Shown: positions 5,410-5,973 of the stretch, in pieces
Numbering within the stretch: the stretch's first letter is position 1
How the letters are laid out: each line of letters opens with the position of its first letter
DNA from: Caryophanales bacterium UBA7476
GTDB lineage: Bacteria > Bacillota_I > Bacilli_A > RF39 > UBA660
DNA: 5,973 bases
NCBI GenBank assembly: GCA_002477275.1
Contig: DLOU01000003.1
Coordinates: 37,969 to 43,941 of the forward strand
Reading direction: 5' to 3'
Made by a program: the position numbers and the translations under genes
The notes under the pieces: model-generated
Databases searched by the model: none
What the model saw: the letters and a program-made list of their open reading frames with translations, nothing else
Told to the model about the DNA's origin: nothing

Positions 5410-5973
5410 TTATTCGTTTAAATTTTTACATGTTGCTTTAACTTTATTAATGTATTCAGAGAGATTATCACATTTTCCGTTTATCATATTATTACATGTA
5501 TGATTTACTTTATTACGGCTCTTTGCTGCACCTTTCTTTTCTGCTATATCTGTGACGTAATTGCTATTTCCTAATAACGAACTCTTATAGAAATTTATAT
5601 CATTATCATTATTTTTATAATGGTTTTTTCCTACTATAGCATAAGGATTTGATTTTCTTGATTTTGAACTATTACTTTTTCTTATTGCTTTAATTTGTTC
5701 TGGAGTAATTCTAAATGCAAAATCTAATTCTGACTTATCATTATATACACTATCTGCTTTTTCATATTTTGTTTGAATTTTTGCAATTAGTGCTGTTGGT
5801 GCAATTGGATAATTCTTTATAAATAATGTACTCGAATTACATGTCCAGTTATATCCAGTAGATCTACTAGCAACAGTAGAGTTTTCTACTTTAAGTAGAT
5901 TACTCTTACTGTCACTATTAGTCATATTTAATTTTGTTGGTGCAACTGATTCAATAGTTTTACTACTTGTTTT
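5410..5973 (-). CDS. C-terminal part of an unrecognised cysteine-containing protein (5' end outside window)
   Basis: The frame is open from the right edge to TAA at 5412-5410, giving 187 visible residues; the true N-terminus lies beyond the window. The ATG at 5925 is not a convincing start, because there is no ribosome site before it and the frame stays open upstream. The visible part is rich in Asn, Ser and Lys with no membrane helix. It holds a segment that looks folded (about visible residues 40-100, including FRITPEQIKAIRKSN) and four Cys: one in NWTCNSS and three near the end (TCNNMINGKC and ATCKN). Paired Cys, an Asn/Ser-rich sequence and a place directly upstream of pilus genes suggest a secreted or surface protein, perhaps a pilus tip or adhesin component. 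That role is inferred; I do not recognise the family. It is 20 bases from the next gene. Confidence 0.75.
   Translation of the reverse strand, partial: KTSSKTIESVAPTKLNMTNSDSKSNLLKVENSTVASRSTGYNWTCNSSTLFIKNYPIAPTALIAKIQTKYEKADSVYNDKSELDFAFRITPEQIKAIRKSNSSKSRKSNPYAIVGKNHYKNNDNDINFYKSSLLGNSNYVTDIAEKKGAAKSRNKVNHTCNNMINGKCDNLSEYINKVKATCKNLNE

Noticed and set aside
5923..5925. ATG at 5925 as the true start of the Cys-containing protein
   Set aside because: No Shine-Dalgarno sequence precedes it, and the same frame stays open to the window edge with similar composition, so the gene is cut by the edge.
107..5973. Recoded UGA (Mycoplasma-type genetic code)
   Set aside because: All frames are full length under the standard code, and the Trp codons I checked in TadB and the ATPase are TGG; no visible gene ends in TGA, but the sample is too small to argue for recoding.

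Overview
The window comes from a very AT-rich genome. Every supported gene lies on the minus strand, has a Gram-positive-style Shine-Dalgarno sequence, and is packed with gaps of 13 to 48 bases or overlaps by one base. Composition, ribosome sites and protein families suggest a low-GC Bacillota member, perhaps an uncultivated Bacilli or Mollicutes-related gut lineage. That placement is inference. The visible stop codons are TAA or TAG, and the tryptophan codons I checked are TGG, so nothing here requires a recoded UGA.

Read in the direction of transcription (right to left), the window holds: the C-terminal end of an unrecognised, cysteine-containing, probably extracytoplasmic protein (5973 to 5410); a small membrane-anchored pilin-like protein (5389 to 4910); a CpaB/RcpC-type SAF-domain protein (4894 to 4106); a CpaF/TadA secretion ATPase with a very long Asn/Gln-rich tail (4057 to 1808); TadB (1794 to 901) and TadC (901 to 107), the two inner-membrane platform proteins; then a short gap with a strong promoter and the first seven codons of another gene (22 to 1), which by position could be a pilin subunit.

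Together these genes make the core of a Tad/Flp-type (type IVc) pilus or pseudopilus machine in a single-membrane cell. The ATPase drives the TadB-TadC platform, CpaB is an extracytoplasmic accessory, and the small N-terminally anchored proteins are candidate pilus components. No secretin, TadZ/CpaE or prepilin peptidase is visible here; a secretin is not expected in a monoderm, and the others may lie outside the window.

The most unusual feature is the ATPase. It lacks most of the usual CpaF N-terminal region and carries about 400 extra C-terminal residues. By hand count about 100 of the last 332 residues are Asn, and Gln is also abundant. The tail holds an exact 28-base in-frame repeat and ends in a less degenerate segment. 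I know of no standard CpaF domain matching this tail. No gene-free stretch exceeds 100 bases.
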